Shown here piece after piece: positions 16,560 through 25,898 of a stretch of DNA of 64,000 nt. Numbering within the stretch: the first letter of the stretch is position 1; every line of letters begins with the position of its first letter. The DNA lies in NCBI RefSeq assembly GCF_029544075.1, contig NZ_JAJQJH010000002.1:434001-498000 (forward strand), in the 5' to 3' direction. This stretch comes from Chromohalobacter canadensis (GTDB lineage: Bacteria > Pseudomonadota > Gammaproteobacteria > Pseudomonadales > Halomonadaceae). A program made the position numbers and the translations under genes. The notes beneath the pieces were generated by a model. It had not been told where the DNA came from. It saw only the letters and a list, made by a program, of their open reading frames with translations, and searched no databases.

Positions 16560-17317
16560 TGCTGCCACCGTAGAACCCTCCGCTGAATGCGCATGAACAG
16601 GAAGTCGAACAGGGCGTAGAGCGCGGCGATGGTCAGCATGTAGACCACCACCACATCGGTGGCGAGCAGGCCCGAGGCTTCCATCATGCGCTGGCCGATG
16701 CCGGGAATGCCGAACAGCTCGGCGGCGACCACCGTCATCCAGCCTTGGCCCAGGCCGGCACGCAGTCCCCCGAGGATGCCCGGCGCCGCCGCCGGCAGGC
16801 TGATCTTGGCCAGCCGCGCGCTGAAACCGCCCTGGCCGAAGGCCCGGGCGACTTCGTAGTAGCCGTCGTTGATGGCGCGCACCGCGCTGTAGCTGGTGAA
16901 GTAATTGATCCAGAACACGCCGATGCTGATGATGAAAGCCGCGGCGGTTTCGGTCACGCCGAACCAGATGATCGCGAAGGGGATCCAGGCCAGCGGCGGA
17001 ATCGGCCGCAGCAGGCGTGCCAGCCAGCTGTGGGCGGCATCGAACCGGGGCAGCAGCGCCGCGGCCATGCCGACCGCAATCCCCAGCACCGAGCCGATCA
17101 CCAGGCCGATACTGTAATGGGAGAGGCTCGACAACACGACGTCGAGCCAGATGCCGTCCAGCACTTCCGCCCAGAGTACCCCGGGAATCTGCGAGGGCAA
17201 TGGCACCAGGTTGCTCGGCAGCCAGCCCACGCGCAGGGCCGTCTCCCAGAGCGCCACCAGGGTGGCAAGGCTGACGGCGCTGATCAGGGTGCGTCGATGG
17301 CGTGCGGGACGCGTCAT
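16556..17317 (-). CDS. ABC transporter permease, sulfonate/taurine type
   Basis: This 253-aa inner-membrane protein has about six helices and the ABC-coupling EAA loop near residues 150-175 (GQGGFSARLAKISLPAAAPGILGGLRAGLGQ, given here by position). It resembles SsuC/TauC. The gene overlaps the binding-protein gene by 4 bp at its start and the ATPase gene by 4 bp at its end, so the four genes form one tightly coupled operon. Confidence 0.92.
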   Translation of the reverse strand: MTRPARHRRTLISAVSLATLVALWETALRVGWLPSNLVPLPSQIPGVLWAEVLDGIWLDVVLSSLSHYSIGLVIGSVLGIAVGMAAALLPRFDAAHSWLARLLRPIPPLAWIPFAIIWFGVTETAAAFIISIGVFWINYFTSYSAVRAINDGYYEVARAFGQGGFSARLAKISLPAAAPGILGGLRAGLGQGWMTVVAAELFGIPGIGQRMMEASGLLATDVVVVYMLTIAALYALFDFLFMRIQRRVLRWQQ

Positions 17318-18351
17318 GGCGCTGCGTTCTCCGTCGAGGACATCACGGCGTCATAGACCGACGTATCGAAGAGCGCATCCACGTCCACGGGCTTCTTCAG
17401 CGTGCCGATGCGACGCTGGAAGTCGGCCATGGTACGCGTGGCGTCGATGATCATGTGCGGGTCGGCCAGGTAGTTGGACGACGGCGAGGACAAGGCGGCG
17501 GTGACAGTTTCCTCGTCGATGAGCCGCTTGCCGACGAACTCGCGCACGTACGGCGCGGCCTTCGCGGGCTCGTTCTCGAGCATCTCGGTGGCGCGGACGT
17601 GCTGCGCGACCAGAGCCTGGATCGCCTCGGGATGCTCCTCGAGCACGGCCTCGCGTACTGCCAGCACCGCGCCGGGCTGGTGAGGCAGCATGTCGTTGCC
17701 GCGTGCCACGACTCGAGCGTCGGGATCGCGTTGCTGCACGACACTGAGGATCGGCTCGAGGGTAGAGGCGGCGTCCACCGCGCCAGCCAGCAGCGATTGC
17801 TGAACCCTTGAGGCCCCCATGGTGACGATATCCACCGCGTCCGCGTCGACCCCGATCTGTTCTTCCAGCCAGTAGCGCAGCACGGTGTAGGGTACCGAGC
17901 CATTGGGGAAGGTGGCGATCTTGGGCTTGCGGCCCTGCGTCTCGGTGAACTGGGCAATGGCGGCCGCCGGATCATTGCCCTCGAAGGCATTGGCGAGCTC
18001 GCCGCGGGCGATCAGCCCGATCTGCTCCTGGATGCTGGCGGCGAGCACTTTGATCGGCACACCGTTGGCTCGGGCGACCATGGCCGGCCCAATGCCGAAG
18101 TTCATCACGTCGAGCTTGCCGGATGCCAGCGCCTGCACCATGGCCGGACCGCTGGAGAAGCGCGTCAACTCGAGATCCAGCCCCGCCTCGTCGGTCCAGC
18201 CGGCGCCCTCCATGACGAACAATTGCGCGACCGGCAGGATGGGCATGTAGCCGACCTCGAGAGTCGTCGTTTCGTCGTTCTGGGCCAGGGCCGCGCCCGG
18301 CAGCAGGGCGGTCAGCGCGAGCGCGCCGATCCAGTGAAACAGTCGTCGCAT
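17314..18351 (-). CDS. ABC transporter substrate-binding protein, NMT1/SsuA type
   Basis: This 345-aa periplasmic receptor has a signal peptide ending ALAQN. The mature part starts EVGYMPILPVAQLFVMEGAGW, typical of SsuA/TauA/NMT1-like proteins, followed by an SSGPAMVQALASGKLDVMNFGIGP-like loop that contacts the ligand. It is the first gene of the operon. The ligand is probably a sulfonate or a related small organosulfur compound, judging from the family and the DsrE-like partner, but a nitrogenous ligand cannot be excluded. Confidence 0.9.
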   Translation of the reverse strand: MRRLFHWIGALALTALLPGAALAQNDETTTLEVGYMPILPVAQLFVMEGAGWTDEAGLDLELTRFSSGPAMVQALASGKLDVMNFGIGPAMVARANGVPIKVLAASIQEQIGLIARGELANAFEGNDPAAAIAQFTETQGRKPKIATFPNGSVPYTVLRYWLEEQIGVDADAVDIVTMGASRVQQSLLAGAVDAASTLEPILSVVQQRDPDARVVARGNDMLPHQPGAVLAVREAVLEEHPEAIQALVAQHVRATEMLENEPAKAAPYVREFVGKRLIDEETVTAALSSPSSNYLADPHMIIDATRTMADFQRRIGTLKKPVDVDALFDTSVYDAVMSSTENAAP

Positions 18352-18465
18352 GGCGAGTCTCCGGGGTAAGCGATAGGTTCGCCACTATAGCGACTCGCCG
18401 ATAATAACGAAAAAGCCCCGAATAACGATTTGGTTATAAGAATATGCGCGTTGCCCGTGAGGCGT

Positions 18466-18996
18466 TCATGGTGCCGGGCCAGCAGCGCCTAAGTAGTGCT
18501 TGCGCCAGTAGCGGATATTCAGCGAGGAGACCGTGACCTCACGGCCACTGCCGGGGGCGTGGATCATCCGTCGGTCGCCCAGATAAATCCCAACGTGGGT
18601 GGCGCGACCCCCGGCTCCGAAGAACAGCAGATCCCCTGGTCGCGCCTGCTCGCGATGATCGAGCGTCTGGTACTGCTGATTGGAAGTGCGTGGTACATCG
18701 ATCCCAGCCGCGTGGTATGCAACTTGCACTAGCCCGGAACAATCCACCCCAGTCTCCAGCGAATTGCCGCCCCATTTATAAGGTGTGCCCAGCGCCTGCT
18801 TGGCGTTGGAAATGATCAGTGCCCGCTCGATGGAGAGGCCCTCCGCCGTGGTCGGGCCGGGATCGTGCGTCTCGATGCGTTGGCTCGACGAACACCCGGC
18901 CAGAACGAGCAGGCATAAAAGCAGCGCCAAAGTCGCTTGTAAGCGCGGCGCAGCAACTGCCGCGGACGATGAATGGGTGACAGGATCACTCTCCAT
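18466..18996 (-). CDS. NlpC/P60-family lipoprotein endopeptidase
   Basis: This 176-aa lipoprotein has lipobox LAGC (Cys35) and an NlpC/P60 domain from ~60. The catalytic residues are visible: Cys86 in GVDCSGLV, His134 in ATHVGIYLG, and His146 in MIHAPG. It is expected to cut murein stem peptides in the periplasm. The ATG at 18996 has a GGAG site, and a longer open frame upstream lacks a lipoprotein context. It is convergent with nothing and stands downstream of the LysR gene on the same strand. Confidence 0.92.
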   Translation of the reverse strand: MESDPVTHSSSAAVAAPRLQATLALLLCLLVLAGCSSSQRIETHDPGPTTAEGLSIERALIISNAKQALGTPYKWGGNSLETGVDCSGLVQVAYHAAGIDVPRTSNQQYQTLDHREQARPGDLLFFGAGGRATHVGIYLGDRRMIHAPGSGREVTVSSLNIRYWRKHYLGAAGPAP

Positions 18997-19079
18997 GCGA
19001 GCTCCTACAGTCGGAATCCGATGAGCGACAAGAATGCCAGCAGTGTAGCCAAAGATGCTACGGGGGTGAGAGCGCCAGC

Positions 19080-19976
19080 TCATACTGGCGCCGCTTTGTT
19101 AAGGTCGACCGTTGATCGGGCCTGAATATGGGCTTGCAGGCTCAACGCGAGCTGCCGCGCCGCCTCCTTGGGGCGTCCCGGGCTGCGGTGCAGAGCGATT
19201 TCAGTCATGGGCAGCTCGGGGAGCCCCTCGGCGCTATCGATGATGCTCAGGTCCGAGCCCAGCATGGAGGGTGTGAGCACCGTTATCGCCAAGCCCGCGC
19301 GTACCGCGGCCGTAAGGCCGGACAAACTGGCGCTGGTATAGGCGATTCGCCAGGGGATGCCTACGGCGTCGAGTGCCGCCAGGGCGCGTTCCCTGAAGAT
19401 GCAAACCCCATCCGTAGAGACCGCCAGGGGCAGCGGTGTGCGGCGTTGGGTGTCATGTCCGGGGGCGCCGGCCCACACCGTGGGCTCCTGACACAGCACC
19501 TCGCCGCCGGGGCTCTTGGGCTGACGCGTGGTGATCGCCAGGTCCAGGCTGCCGGCGCGCACGCTTTGTACCAGATCCACGCTGAGCCCGCAGTCCACCT
19601 GCAATTCGACTCCCGGATACTGGGACTCGAACTCGGATAGCGCCTCGGGCAGATAGACCACGTAGTCGTCGGGTATTCCCAGGCGTACCACGCCATCCAG
19701 CCGTTGCTCGCTGACATCCTGCCAGGCGAGCGCATTCTGGCGCAGCATCTGCCGTGCGTGCGAGAGCAGACGTTCTCCCGCCGGCGTAGGGATCGGCGCT
19801 TTCCGCCCACGCTGCAACAAGGGCTGCCCGAAGGTTTCTTCCAGACGCTTCATGTGCGCACTGACGGTCGATTGTGCTAGATGCAAGGCATCCGTCGCTG
19901 CGGTAAACCCTCCCTTGTCCACCACCGTGACGAAGGTGTTGAGCACCACTAGATCTAAGGGACGAAAGTTAGCCAT
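19080..19976 (-). CDS. LysR-family regulator
   Basis: This 298-aa LTTR has an N-terminal helix-turn-helix (residues ~5-65: TAATDALHLAQSTVSAHMKRLEE) and a two-lobed effector domain to the end. It is divergent from the DMT exporter gene at 20100 with about 120 bp between them, so it likely controls that exporter. The intergenic region has ATCGAAA direct repeats near 20000, which may be part of the binding site. Confidence 0.9.
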   Translation of the reverse strand: MANFRPLDLVVLNTFVTVVDKGGFTAATDALHLAQSTVSAHMKRLEETFGQPLLQRGRKAPIPTPAGERLLSHARQMLRQNALAWQDVSEQRLDGVVRLGIPDDYVVYLPEALSEFESQYPGVELQVDCGLSVDLVQSVRAGSLDLAITTRQPKSPGGEVLCQEPTVWAGAPGHDTQRRTPLPLAVSTDGVCIFRERALAALDAVGIPWRIAYTSASLSGLTAAVRAGLAITVLTPSMLGSDLSIIDSAEGLPELPMTEIALHRSPGRPKEAARQLALSLQAHIQARSTVDLNKAAPV

Positions 19977-20099
19977 TCAGTACCATCACGAATCATGATC
20001 GAAATATCGAAAGTCTTCGTTTCCATGATAATTCATGCGGCTCCAGACTGCTCGCGTCACATACCACCCACGCCGATTCGGTATACACAGGAGCAGGCC

Positions 20100-20981
20100 A
20101 TGACCAGCACACGCACCACCACCGGACTACTGGCGGGCCTTCTGACCGTCACGCTCTGGGCCAGCCTGCCGGTATTGCGCGATCTGATCAATCTGCCTCC
20201 CATGTTGACGGCAGCAGTGGCCATGGGGGCGGCTGCGCTGATGGCACTGCTCATGGGATGGCGTGGTGCATCGTCCGGCGTGGCCGCCTGGCGCGACGGG
20301 AAGTTCTGGCTGATGGGGGTCGGTGGCCTGACAGGCGCGCTGTATTTCTATTTCTCCGCCCTGAGCAAGGGCGACCCGGCCAAGATCACGCTCGTGACGT
20401 ACCTCTGGCCGTTGGGATTCATGCTCGTGGCAGACTTGCTGGCCGGGCGTGGTCTTAGGGCGCGTACCTTACTGGGGTCGGCCGTGGCGTTTGCGGGGCT
20501 GGTGCCGCTGGTGCTCTCGAACGCTCAGGGCGAATCGACCTCGGCACTGGGCTATATGCAGGGCATGGCCTCCGGCGCTTCCTGGATCATGTTCTCCCTC
20601 TATCTCCGGGGGCGCGCCGCCTTGTCCTGGGTGGACTACAAGCACCTGTTCGCCGTTGCCGCCGTCGCCTCCTGGGGGCTGCACCGTGCGTTCGAAACCG
20701 CTCCCGAGCACGCGACGGCGATGGACTGGGGCGTGGCGGCGCTCATCGGGATCGGCCCTTATGGACTGGCGTTCATCACCTGGGGCTACGCCCTGCTGAG
20801 AAGCTCCTCCACGTTGCTGGGCGTGCTGACGTATTTCGTGCCCGTCATGTCGTCGGTGCTGCTGATCCTGGTGGGGCGTGCCGCGTTCAGTCTGCCGTTG
20901 GTCATCGCCTTCGTGGGTGTGCTGGGCAGCGCCGTCATTACGCAGTTGAAGAGACGTCCCCAGGGGGCGGTGAGTTCTTGA
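20100..20981 (+). CDS. DMT-superfamily exporter, YddG-like
   Basis: This 293-aa protein has ten helices in two EamA repeats. The opening TGLLAGLLTVTLWASLPVLRDL and the KGDPAKITLVTYLWPLGFMLV segment remind me of the aromatic amino acid exporter YddG. The ATG at 20100 is chosen for its CAGGAG site; the longer frame lacks one. It is divergent from a LysR gene that may regulate it. The substrate assignment is tentative. Confidence 0.85.
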   Translation: MTSTRTTTGLLAGLLTVTLWASLPVLRDLINLPPMLTAAVAMGAAALMALLMGWRGASSGVAAWRDGKFWLMGVGGLTGALYFYFSALSKGDPAKITLVTYLWPLGFMLVADLLAGRGLRARTLLGSAVAFAGLVPLVLSNAQGESTSALGYMQGMASGASWIMFSLYLRGRAALSWVDYKHLFAVAAVASWGLHRAFETAPEHATAMDWGVAALIGIGPYGLAFITWGYALLRSSSTLLGVLTYFVPVMSSVLLILVGRAAFSLPLVIAFVGVLGSAVITQLKRRPQGAVSS

Positions 20982-21045
20982 GACGACAGCCGCTCCGTTC
21001 GGGGCGGCTGTCGCCGAGGATGCCGAGTGGTATGTACAGGCCCGG

Positions 21046-21789
21046 TCAATGCGCCATCATTTCCCGTGCGATGGCGTCACCGTCTAGATGGGAGGGGTAG
21101 TAGGTCGGCCAGTTCGTGACCTCGTCCAGCAGGGCGGCGCGATCGTCGCCCCAGTAAAGATGGTAGTGGTCGGCATCCATGGGAGAGATGGCGTGATCGC
21201 TGAACTGGATGTAGCGAGGCGCGTCGGCGCTGCCACCATCGCGCTCGAAGATATAGCGCACCCCGCGATTGCCCGCCTCGTAGGTGAGGATTTCATGGCC
21301 GTCGTAGGTGTATTCCCCCGTGCGCTTGCCGTTGTCTCCGTAGAACGAGACCTGATCGCCCTCGATCACGATGCGGTCGACGTCCGTGCGATAGCCGGTC
21401 GTGTAGTACTGCTTGTAGTCGGCAGCCGTCTTGTCATCGCTTTGTGCGGCCTTGTGCGCGAAGACGTCATCCAGCGTGCCGTCCTGCAGATAGGGATAGA
21501 CCGACTGCCAGTCGCCCTCCCAGTCTGACAAGGCGCGATCCTCGACCTGATCATCATCGAAGTAACCGGCGTAGATATCGCTGTCGTGATGATCGTGGGA
21601 GTGATCGTGCTCATGCTCATGCTCATGCTCATGCTCATGCTCATGCTCATGCTCATGGTCATGATCGTGGCTGTGATCGTGCTCATGTGCATGGTGGTCG
21701 TGGTCATCCTGCTGCGCGACGGCCGGTGGCACGCTCGCCAGCGATAGCAGGCCGAGCGCGAGAGCGGCATGGACTGAAGGGTGACGCAT
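21046..21789 (-). CDS. zinT: ZinT periplasmic zinc-binding protein with a His-Glu repeat
   Basis: This 247-aa protein traps zinc in the periplasm and passes it to the ZnuABC system. It has a signal peptide (to about AVAQQ), a very long acidic/His-rich insert (residues ~28-68) and then the ZinT/YodA domain (DWEGDWQSVYPYLQDGTLDDVF...), with the conserved HYHLYWGDD and WPTYYPS blocks. The insert is encoded by the hexanucleotide array 21610-21657. A Zur-like box stands at 21841-21853, 50 bp upstream of the start. Confidence 0.95.
   Translation of the reverse strand: MRHPSVHAALALGLLSLASVPPAVAQQDDHDHHAHEHDHSHDHDHEHEHEHEHEHEHEHEHDHSHDHHDSDIYAGYFDDDQVEDRALSDWEGDWQSVYPYLQDGTLDDVFAHKAAQSDDKTAADYKQYYTTGYRTDVDRIVIEGDQVSFYGDNGKRTGEYTYDGHEILTYEAGNRGVRYIFERDGGSADAPRYIQFSDHAISPMDADHYHLYWGDDRAALLDEVTNWPTYYPSHLDGDAIAREMMAH
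21610..21657. repeat. eight tandem CTCATG hexamers in zinT
   Basis: Eight perfect copies of CTCATG encode alternating His and Glu in the metal-binding insert of ZinT. As the unit is two codons, slippage would change insert length without breaking the frame. Confidence 0.9.
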
Positions 21790-21840
21790 CGTGATCTCCT
21801 GGTACTCATTGCGGTATGGTGGCTGAAAAGCGATTAATAC

Positions 21841-21853
21841 GTTATAACATAAC
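21841..21853. promoter_or_regulatory. Zur-like operator of zinT
   Basis: The 13-mer GTTATAACATAAC, an AT-rich dyad core of the kind Zur binds, lies upstream of zinT. The identical 13-mer occurs upstream of the znu operon at 50326-50338, which strongly suggests one zinc-responsive regulon. Confidence 0.75.
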
Positions 21854-21942
21854 TTTTATGAAAGCCAGTTCCAGCAGTCGCTTTTTTGCCGCATGATACC
21901 GGCTCAGGAATTTGGCTCATCGATAGGGGAGCAGGAAGCGCA

Positions 21943-23109
21943 ATGAAAGGGTGGCTGCTGGGGGTATCGCTGACGTTACTGGGTGGGTGGAATGTGGCAC
22001 TGGCGCAGGATGACGCGCCGGACAGGCAAGCTCGCGAGGTGCTCGACCCCATCGTCGCGTCGTTGATGGAGGCGCAGCAGATCCCCGGCATGGCGGTCGC
22101 CCTCGTCGGGCCGAAGGGCACGACGGTCGCCCATTACGGCGACGCCAACCGCGAGACCGGCACGCCTGTCGACGACGACACCCTGTTCGAGATCGGCTCG
22201 CTCAGCAAGACATTGACCGCGACCCTGGCCTCGTTGGCCGCCGTCGAGGGCGAGCTCGACCTCGAGGCGCCCGTGAGCCGTTACCTGCCTGAGCTCGAAG
22301 GCAGCGCCTTCGACAGGATCGATGGGCGCAACCTCGGTACTCACACCGGCGGCGGGCTGCCGCTGTTCGTGCCTGACGAAGTGACCGACCATGCATCGCT
22401 GATGACCTGGTATCGAGACTGGCAGCCAAGCGAGCCCATCGGCGAGAGCCGTACCTATTCCAACCTGGGGATCGGCCTGCTGGGGCTGGAGACGGCGGCG
22501 AGCCTGGGGGGCGAATTCGTGCCGACGATGCGCGCCAAGGTGCTGGCGCCGCTCGGCATGCGGGACACCTGGTACGATGTTCCCGAGGCGCACATGGCGC
22601 ACTACGCCATGGGCGAGGCCAAGGACGGCCAGCCGATCCGTGTCTCGCCCGGCGTGCTCGACGACGAAGCCTACGGGCTCAAGACCACGGCCGCCGATCT
22701 GGCCGGGCTGGTGCGAGCCAACCTGCATCTCGCGGATGTCGACGCCGAGCTTCAGCAGGCCATCGATGCGACCCGCCAGGGCCATTACCGGGTCGGCGAC
22801 ATGACCCAGGCCCTGATCTGGGAGCAGTATCCGCTGCCCGTGGCGCTCGATACCCTGCGCGCCGGCAACGGTTACGACATGATCCTCGAGCCCAACGCAG
22901 CCGAGGCGATCGTGCCGCCGCAGGCGCCACGCGATGATGTCTGGGCCAACAAGACCGGCTCCACCAACGGCTTCGGCGGCTACATCGTGATGCTTCCCGG
23001 CGAACAGACGGGGCTGGTGATGCTGGCCAACAAGAACTATCCCAATGACGCGCGCGTCGAGGCGGCCTACCGCATCCTGTCCGGTCTCGGGGTCCTCGAT
23101 ACGCCGTAG
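21943..23109 (+). CDS. ampC: class C beta-lactamase
   Basis: The 388-aa exported serine hydrolase has a signal peptide (cleavage near ALAQ) and all three class C motifs: SLSK at 86-89 (nucleophile Ser86), YSN at 172-174, and KTG at 337-339. Length and order match AmpC. It should hydrolyse cephalosporin-type beta-lactams in the periplasm, although the spectrum cannot be inferred. The ATG at 21943 directly precedes the signal peptide and has an AGGA site. No ampR gene lies nearby. Confidence 0.9.
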   Translation: MKGWLLGVSLTLLGGWNVALAQDDAPDRQAREVLDPIVASLMEAQQIPGMAVALVGPKGTTVAHYGDANRETGTPVDDDTLFEIGSLSKTLTATLASLAAVEGELDLEAPVSRYLPELEGSAFDRIDGRNLGTHTGGGLPLFVPDEVTDHASLMTWYRDWQPSEPIGESRTYSNLGIGLLGLETAASLGGEFVPTMRAKVLAPLGMRDTWYDVPEAHMAHYAMGEAKDGQPIRVSPGVLDDEAYGLKTTAADLAGLVRANLHLADVDAELQQAIDATRQGHYRVGDMTQALIWEQYPLPVALDTLRAGNGYDMILEPNAAEAIVPPQAPRDDVWANKTGSTNGFGGYIVMLPGEQTGLVMLANKNYPNDARVEAAYRILSGLGVLDTP

Positions 23110-23159
23110 GGCATGAGGGGCCGCTGGGCCTTGAAACGACGCCCAAGCGGCCGGGCCTC

Positions 23160-24053
23160 TCAGTCCGGTACCGGCGTTTCGAAGGTATCGCGCCGGCGCA
23201 CCGTCAGCGTGGTGCCGATCGAGGCGACGATGATCAGGCCGATGGCCAGCCACTGCAGGCCACTCAAAAGCTGGCTCAGGAATAGCAGGCCGGAGAGCGC
23301 GCCGATCGCCGGTTCCAGACTCATCAGCGTGCCGAAGGTCTGGGTCGGCAGGCGCGGCAGTGCCACCATTTCGAGCGTGTAGGGCAGGGCGGTGGAAAGC
23401 ACGGCGACGGCGAGTGCCAGCGGGAGGACCTCCGGCGCGAAAATCGCCGGGCCGACATCGATCAGGCCGACGGGCGCGATTACCACCGCGGCGATGGTAA
23501 TGCCCAGCGTGGCGCTTTGGGCGCCGTTGACCGAGCCCGCCTTTTGCCCAAACAGGATATACAGCGCCCAGCAGACCCCGGCCCCCAGCGCGCAAGTCGC
23601 GCCGTAGGGATCGACCGCGCCGTTGCTGTCATCGCCCAGCAACAGAAGACATGTCAGGCCGAGCACGGCGAATGCCACCCACAGCAGATCCAGCCAACGC
23701 CGCGAGGAGAGCATCGCCACCGTCAGCGGCCCGGTGAACTCCAGCGCCACCGCGATCCCCAGCGGAACCGTCTGCAGCGCCTGGTAGAACAGCAGGTTCA
23801 TGACGCCCAGGGCGACGCCGTAGATCACGGTTGACTTCCAGGCACGGCGACTGAACCGCTGGCGCCAGGGCCGCATCACGACCAGCAGTATCAGCGCGGC
23901 GAGGATTAGGCGAATCGAGGTCGTGCCGGTGGCGCCGATGACCGGAAACAAGGTCTTGGCGATGGACGCCCCGGTCTGGATGGAGCACATTGCCACGATC
24001 AGCATGGCCACCGGCCAAACCCTGGCCACGAATTCGCGCATGGCGACTGACAT
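23160..24053 (-). CDS. RhtA-like amino acid exporter (EamA)
   Basis: The 297-aa membrane protein has ten helices and two EamA repeats, with SIAKTLFPVIGATGTTSIRL at the start and the QALQTVPLGIAVALEFTGPL motif that is typical of the RhtA/threonine-homoserine exporter branch. A perfect AAAGGAGG site precedes the ATG at 24053, so the longer open frame upstream is not used. It is divergent from the XRE-cupin gene that probably regulates it. Confidence 0.87.
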   Translation of the reverse strand: MSVAMREFVARVWPVAMLIVAMCSIQTGASIAKTLFPVIGATGTTSIRLILAALILLVVMRPWRQRFSRRAWKSTVIYGVALGVMNLLFYQALQTVPLGIAVALEFTGPLTVAMLSSRRWLDLLWVAFAVLGLTCLLLLGDDSNGAVDPYGATCALGAGVCWALYILFGQKAGSVNGAQSATLGITIAAVVIAPVGLIDVGPAIFAPEVLPLALAVAVLSTALPYTLEMVALPRLPTQTFGTLMSLEPAIGALSGLLFLSQLLSGLQWLAIGLIIVASIGTTLTVRRRDTFETPVPD

Positions 24054-24155
24054 GACACCTCCTTTGTTCTGCGGCATGCTGCCCTTCTGACGGCGCCAGT
24101 CGCATCCTGCCGACATGCTCGGACGCTGGCATTCGAGAGAACCGCGATTGTACGG

Positions 24156-24728
24156 ATGGGCAATATAGTGCACAAGTCTAGCGAGCGCCCCGATGTCCTG
24201 GTGCACGTCGCCGCCAACGTGAGGCGTCTGCGTCAGGGGGCGTCGCTGAGCCAGCAGGTGTTGGCCGAGCGGGCCGGCGTGAGTCGGCGGATGCTGGTCA
24301 ATATCGAAAAGGGCGACGTCAATGTCAGCCTGAGCACGCTGGATCGACTCGCCGAGGCGCTGGGGGTGCTGTTCTACGCCCTGGTTCAGCCGCCGGACAG
24401 TGAGGACTCGGCGCGCATCGACGAAGTCGCCTGGGTGGGGCGATTCCCCGACAGTCACGCCCGGCTGCTGGCGAGCAAGCCGGCGCGGCAGGAAGTCGAG
24501 CTGTGGTCCTGGTCGATGGAGCCGGGAGACACTTACGAGTCCGTCGCCGACGGCACCGGCTGGCACGAGATGCTGGTGGTGATCGAGGGCACGCTGACCC
24601 TGGAGCTCGCGGACCGCGAGGTGACGATCGAGGCTGGTGACTTTCACGTCTACCCCAGCGACCAGTTCCACCGTTACCGCAACGAAGGCGCGGGGCGGCT
24701 ACGTTTCATCCGCAACGTGGTGCACTGA
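24156..24728 (+). CDS. XRE-family regulator with cupin domain
   Basis: The 190-aa protein has an N-terminal helix-turn-helix (residues ~18-72: LSQQVLAERAGVSRRMLVNIEKG) and a C-terminal cupin (~100-185) with the HEMLVVIEGTLTLEL and GDFHVYPSDQFHRYRN motifs. The cupin would bind a small effector. It is divergent from the rhtA-like exporter with ~100 bp between starts, which suggests control of amino acid export. Confidence 0.88.
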   Translation: MGNIVHKSSERPDVLVHVAANVRRLRQGASLSQQVLAERAGVSRRMLVNIEKGDVNVSLSTLDRLAEALGVLFYALVQPPDSEDSARIDEVAWVGRFPDSHARLLASKPARQEVELWSWSMEPGDTYESVADGTGWHEMLVVIEGTLTLELADREVTIEAGDFHVYPSDQFHRYRNEGAGRLRFIRNVVH

Positions 24729-24814
24729 CGCCAAGTATCCATCCAAGCACCGATCCAGGTGCCAATGGCGATCTGCGTGGCCTCGTGACTGGCTGATGGC
24801 ACGCACGTGCCCGC

Positions 24815-25165
24815 TTACCCGGCGTCCACCTGCACCGTCACCACGCTGTCATCGAACGCCAGTCGGTCGGCAATTGCCGCCATATTCGCCAGCGGGTTGG
24901 CGTATTGCCAGGCGATGTCGGGATGTTCGTCAGTGCTGTAGTAGGTGGCGTCGCCCTTGAAGGGGCAGTGCGTCACGGTGGTGGAGCGCAACAGTTGCGC
25001 CATCTGCACGTCGCTTTCGGGCAGGTATTGGTGCGGGGGATACCCGCGCTCGCGCAGCTCGACGGCGTGCGTGCTGTCGGCGAGCAAGGTGTCGCCGTCC
25101 CATACCCACACGCGATGCGTGTGGGGGTGCAGGCTGATGCGGTCTTGCGTGGTATCTGCTGACAT
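24815..25165 (-). CDS. DUF427-domain protein
   Basis: The 116-aa protein fits DUF427: VWVWDGDTLLADSTHAVELRERGYPPHQYLPESDV, then the highly conserved THCPFKGDATYYS and AWQYANPL motifs (quoted by short parts at residues ~20-95). The fold is a small beta-rich barrel with unknown activity. It ends 13 bp before the racemase-type gene start region on the same strand and could share its transcript. Confidence 0.88.
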   Translation of the reverse strand: MSADTTQDRISLHPHTHRVWVWDGDTLLADSTHAVELRERGYPPHQYLPESDVQMAQLLRSTTVTHCPFKGDATYYSTDEHPDIAWQYANPLANMAAIADRLAFDDSVVTVQVDAG

Positions 25166-25178
25166 GGAGCCTCCCGGG

Positions 25179-25898
25179 CTATGGAGTGTCTTCCGGCAAG
25201 AGGGCGTCGGAGAGGGCGCGTTTCACGGCGGCCTGGGCATGCAACGCCGTGGTGTCGTAGAGCGGTACCTGAGTGTCGGTTGCCTTGATCAACATGGCGA
25301 TTTCGGTGCAGCCGAGAATCACCGCCTGTGCGCCCCGCGCATGCAAGGCGTCGATCACTGCGAGAAACGCGTCCCGCGAGGCGGATTCGATGCGCCCGAG
25401 GCACAGTTCCTCGAAAATCACCCGATGCACGCGTTCGCGTTGGGTGTCATCGGGCACGATCACGTCGATACCGTAACGCTCGCTCAGGCGTTGCTTGTAG
25501 AAGTCCTGCTCCATGGTGAAGCGCGTGCCCAGCAGCCCGACCCGAGTGATGCCGTCGGCGACCAGGCTTTCGGCCGTGGCGTCGGCGATGTGCAACAGCG
25601 GGATGTCGATGGCCGCTTCCACCTGCGGTGCCACCTTGTGCATGGTGTTCGTGGCGATCAGCAGAAAATCCGCGCCGGCGTGCTCGATCTGGCGCGCGGC
25701 GGCGGCCAGCGCCTCTCCGGCCGCGTCCCAGCGTCCGTCGCGCTGCAAGGTCTCGATCTCGGCGAAGTCGACGCTCACCATCGCGATCTTCGCCGAGTGA
25801 AAGCCGCCCAGCGCCTGTTTCACGCCTTCGTTCAGCGCCCGATAGTAGCTCTCGGTGGACTCCCAGCTCATTCCGCCGAGCAAACCGATGGTGCGCAT
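25179..25898 (-). CDS. aspartate/glutamate racemase-family protein
   Basis: The 239-aa enzyme has the two Cys active-site loops of cofactor-independent racemases: IATNTMHKV (Thr in place of the first catalytic Cys, as in YgeA-like members) and VILGCTEIAML with the second Cys. The opening RTIGLLGGMSWESTESYY is the family signature. The ATG at 25898 has a GGAGAG site. It probably racemises an amino acid; the substrate is unclear and the altered first loop fits a broad-range YgeA-type enzyme. Confidence 0.85.
   Translation of the reverse strand: MRTIGLLGGMSWESTESYYRALNEGVKQALGGFHSAKIAMVSVDFAEIETLQRDGRWDAAGEALAAAARQIEHAGADFLLIATNTMHKVAPQVEAAIDIPLLHIADATAESLVADGITRVGLLGTRFTMEQDFYKQRLSERYGIDVIVPDDTQRERVHRVIFEELCLGRIESASRDAFLAVIDALHARGAQAVILGCTEIAMLIKATDTQVPLYDTTALHAQAAVKRALSDALLPEDTP

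Noticed and set aside
21976-23595. 539-codon open frame antisense to ampC and the rhtA-like gene.
   Set aside because: It crosses two real genes with clear motifs and has no recognisable domain, only Arg/Gly-rich shadow sequence.
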